Assembly (NCBI GenBank): GCA_037444005.1
Contig: JBBING010000109.1
Span: forward strand, 1 to 6,925
Direction of reading: 5' to 3'
Source of the DNA: DATLZC01 sp037444005
GTDB lineage: Bacteria > Chloroflexota > Dehalococcoidia > DSTF01 > JACRBR01
DNA: 6,925 nucleotides
Shown: positions 5,388 to 6,925 of the stretch, in pieces
Layout of the letters: each line of letters begins with the position of its first letter
How positions within the stretch are numbered: position 1 is the first letter of the stretch
The notes under the pieces: model-generated
Databases searched by the model: none
Told to the model about the DNA's origin: nothing
What the model saw: only the letters and a program-made list of their open reading frames with translations
Position numbers and translations under genes: made by a program

Positions 5388-6671
5388 TCACTCCCCTCGT
5401 GCTGCTACGGGCTCGGCCGCGGGGCCCGCAGGCGGGGGTCCCCCGGTGCGCCGGGCCACGGCTTCCTCGAACGAGGCGATGGTCGCGCTGATGTGGAGCG
5501 GCGCTTCGAGGCGGCCCTGCACGGCCTCCTGCGTCTTCAGTCCGCTGCCGGTGATGTACGCCACCACCAGCTCGTCCGCGCCCACGCGCCCCGATTCTAC
5601 CAGCCGCTTGAGGCTGGCGATCACCACGCCGCCCGCCGTCTCCGCGAAAATCCCCTCGGTGCGGGCGAGCAGCTTCATGCCTTCCACGATCTCGTCGTCG
5701 TCCACGGCGACCCCGCACCCGCCCGATTCTTCCATCACGCGCAGGGCGTAATATCCGTCCGCCGGGTTCCCGATGGCCAGCGACTTCGCGATGGTGTCGG
5801 GCTTCACGGGACGAATGTTGAAGGTGCCGTGTTCGTACGCGGTCACGATGGGCGAGCAGCCCCGGGCCTGCGCTCCGATCATCTTCGTTTGCACGCTGTC
5901 GATGAGCCAGAGGCGGGCGAGCTCCTGCAGGCCCTTCCAGATCTTCACGAAGAGCGACCCGGAGGCCATGGGCACCACGCAGTAGTCCGGCGCGCGCCAC
6001 CCGAGCTGCTCGGCGACCTCGTATCCCAGCGTCTTGCTGCCCTCCGCGTAGTACGGGCGTACGTTGATGTTGACGAACGCCCAGCGGTACTTATCCGCGA
6101 TCTCGGAACACAGGCGGTTGACCTCGTCGTAGCCGCCGTCGACGGCCACGAGCGTGGGGCCGTAGATGGCGCACCCGAGGACCTTCCCCTGTTCGAGGTC
6201 AGCCGGGATGAAGACGAAGGCCTCCATGCCAGCGTGGGCGGCGTGGGCGGCGACGCTGTTGGCCAGGTTCCCCGTCGAGGCGCAGGCCAGCGTGCGGAAG
6301 CCGAACTGCCGCGCGCGGGCGGCCGCCACGGCCACCACCCGGTCTTTGAACGACCACGTGGGGTTCGCGCAGTCGTTCTTGATGTACAGCCGGCGGAGCC
6401 CCAGCGCCTCACCCAGGTTCCGGGCGCGGATGAGCGGCGTGAAGCCCGCCTGGAGGTCGACCGCAGGGTCGGGGTCCGCGGGCAGCAGGTCGGCATAGCG
6501 CCACATGGAGACCGGCCCGCGCTCGATGCGCTCGCGGGAGACGGCCTTGCGCATGGCATCGTAGTCGTAGACGACCTCGAGCGGGCCGAAGCAGAACTCA
6601 CAGACGTGAACGGGGTCGAGCGGATATTCGCGGCCGCATTCGCGGCACTTCAGCGCACGGGCGAAGGACAT
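5388..6671 (-). CDS. thrC: Threonine synthase (PLP fold-type II) with N-terminal zinc ribbon
   Basis: This 427-residue enzyme would convert O-phospho-L-homoserine to L-threonine and phosphate. Two CxxC pairs (C9/C12 and C24/C27) form a zinc ribbon typical of the threonine synthases found in archaea and many uncultured bacteria. The PLP lysine is K109 in NPTWSFKDR (103-111). The phosphate-binding loop ASTGN is at 131-135 and the late TGSGLK motif at 374-379. The tail after about residue 408 is Pro/Ala-rich and probably disordered. The ATG at 6671 is chosen because GGGAGGG lies 9 bases upstream and the zinc ribbon follows at once. The frame is open 43 codons further to a GTG with no ribosome-binding site. 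Cotranscription with a sulfur carrier and a NIL protein leaves room for a related activity such as phosphohomoserine- or phosphoserine-dependent sulfhydrylation, or cysteate synthesis. The family assignment is firm; the substrate is not. Confidence 0.93.
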   Translation of the reverse strand: MSFARALKCRECGREYPLDPVHVCEFCFGPLEVVYDYDAMRKAVSRERIERGPVSMWRYADLLPADPDPAVDLQAGFTPLIRARNLGEALGLRRLYIKNDCANPTWSFKDRVVAVAAARARQFGFRTLACASTGNLANSVAAHAAHAGMEAFVFIPADLEQGKVLGCAIYGPTLVAVDGGYDEVNRLCSEIADKYRWAFVNINVRPYYAEGSKTLGYEVAEQLGWRAPDYCVVPMASGSLFVKIWKGLQELARLWLIDSVQTKMIGAQARGCSPIVTAYEHGTFNIRPVKPDTIAKSLAIGNPADGYYALRVMEESGGCGVAVDDDEIVEGMKLLARTEGIFAETAGGVVIASLKRLVESGRVGADELVVAYITGSGLKTQEAVQGRLEAPLHISATIASFEEAVARRTGGPPPAGPAAEPVAARGE

Positions 6672-6721
6672 GATGGCGATCCCTCCCTGTCCGGCCGTCC
6701 CCGCCGGGGCGGGAAACGGCG

Positions 6722-6793
6722 CTACCGGGTGGTTCCGGAGACGCCCCCCGAGAGGCCGGGGGGCTCGGGCATCGCCATCGAGCGCATGATCAT
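6722..6793 (-). other. Possible 23-codon leader peptide in the thrC 5' UTR
   Basis: An ATG at 6793 opens a short frame ending TAG at 6724-6722, about 50 bases before the thrC start and in a different frame from it. It begins MIMRSMAM and ends GTTR, with adjacent ACC ACC threonine codons two codons before the stop. It contains four Met among its first eight residues. Its second half encodes one arm and loop of the hairpin at 6743-6764. No convincing Shine-Dalgarno precedes it, so translation is doubtful. It is listed because Thr-rich leader peptides control threonine genes in enterobacteria. Confidence 0.22.
6743..6764 (-). promoter_or_regulatory. GC-rich hairpin in the thrC leader
   Basis: The perfect 8-bp arms GCCCCCCG (6743-6750) and CGGGGGGC (6757-6764) enclose a 6-base loop. 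No U tract follows on the transcript. With the hairpin at 6808-6823 it makes the leader highly structured, consistent with post-initiation control or simple transcript protection. No known riboswitch consensus was recognised. Confidence 0.45.
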
Positions 6794-6807
6794 CAGCCAC
6801 AGGGACG

Positions 6808-6823
6808 GCGGCCGATGGGCCGC
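6808..6823 (-). promoter_or_regulatory. 6-bp hairpin at the 5' end of the predicted thrC transcript
   Basis: The perfect arms GCGGCC (6808-6813) and GGCCGC (6818-6823) enclose a 4-base loop. It would begin about 8 bases after the predicted transcription start, a position where hairpins often protect the 5' end of mRNA. Confidence 0.4.
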
Positions 6824-6837
6824 GCGATCGTGTTGGG

Positions 6838-6867
6838 AGCGTAGCAGCCGCTCGGGCGCGATGTCAA
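6838..6867 (-). promoter_or_regulatory. Sigma70-like promoter of the thrC-NIL-carrier unit
   Basis: On the minus strand a perfect -35 TTGACA (6867-6862) is followed after 18 bases by TACGCT (6843-6838), preceded by TGC so that it forms an extended -10 (TGCTACGCT). The predicted start near 6831 leaves a leader of about 160 bases before the thrC ATG. Upstream, 6868-6925 contains nothing recognised. Confidence 0.6.
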
Positions 6868-6925
6868 CTCGCCGATCTGCCTCATTGAAAGGGTTACCGA
6901 ACGGGGAGCGTTGCCTCAGAATCAG

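Noticed and set aside
6672..6800. Upstream GTG start for the threonine synthase (43 extra residues)
   Set aside because: No Shine-Dalgarno precedes it. The extra residues are low-complexity translation of a hairpin-rich leader, and GGGAGGG sits correctly before the ATG at 6671.
6672..6925. SAM, SAH or other sulfur-related riboswitch in the thrC leader or upstream
   Set aside because: I looked for the conserved cores and found none. Only simple GC hairpins are visible. A covariance search would be decisive.
1..6925. CRISPR array, insertion sequence, tRNA/rRNA or prophage
   Set aside because: No regularly spaced direct repeats, transposase motifs, cloverleaf sequences or phage genes were seen. 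The window is a metabolic locus with uniform base composition.

Overview
The window is G+C-rich (about two thirds by eye) and almost fully coding, with every supported gene on the minus strand, so it reads from position 6925 down to 1. It carries an assimilatory sulfate-reduction operon preceded by a small cassette of threonine synthase, NIL-domain protein and ubiquitin-like sulfur carrier. The codon usage, Shine-Dalgarno sites and sigma70-like promoters are those of a free-living, high-GC bacterium. The gene set would fit an uncultured soil or sediment lineage such as Rokubacteria/Methylomirabilota, or a deltaproteobacterial or Chloroflexi relative. That placement is a guess from gene content and is not shown by the sequence.

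Layout in transcription order. (1) 6925-6672 is an upstream region with a good promoter (-35 TTGACA, extended -10 TGCTACGCT) and a leader of about 160 nt. The leader holds GC-rich hairpins and a 23-codon open frame ending in a Thr-Thr pair. (2) 6671-4839 is a tightly packed unit: thrC-like PLP enzyme, 6-nt gap, an 80-residue stand-alone NIL-domain protein, 18-nt gap, and a 93-residue CysO/MoaD-like carrier ending in Gly-Gly-Ala. (3) 4838-4517 is the only long non-coding gap. It contains a large hairpin after the carrier gene, a head-to-head pair of REP-like palindromes with compensatory stem changes, and a near-consensus promoter (TTGACA, 17 bp, TAGAAT). (4) 4516-59 is the sulfate operon: siroheme sulfite reductase, iron-sulfur APS/PAPS reductase (cysH), APS kinase (cysC, sharing ATGA with cysH) and ATP sulfurylase (sat). 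(5) 55-1 is the start of a further co-directional gene, cut off by the window edge.

Function. Sat makes APS from sulfate and ATP. CysH reduces APS (or PAPS) to sulfite and Sir reduces sulfite to sulfide. CysC diverts APS to PAPS. The first cassette is the most interesting part. A fold-type-II PLP enzyme that normally acts on O-phosphohomoserine sits in one transcript with a CysO-like sulfur carrier and a NIL protein, directly before a sulfide-generating operon. This suggests, but does not prove, a protein-thiocarboxylate route for placing sulfur into an amino acid (homocysteine or cysteine), or sulfite-based cysteate synthesis. The carrier's extra C-terminal Ala would need a JAMM-type peptidase encoded elsewhere.
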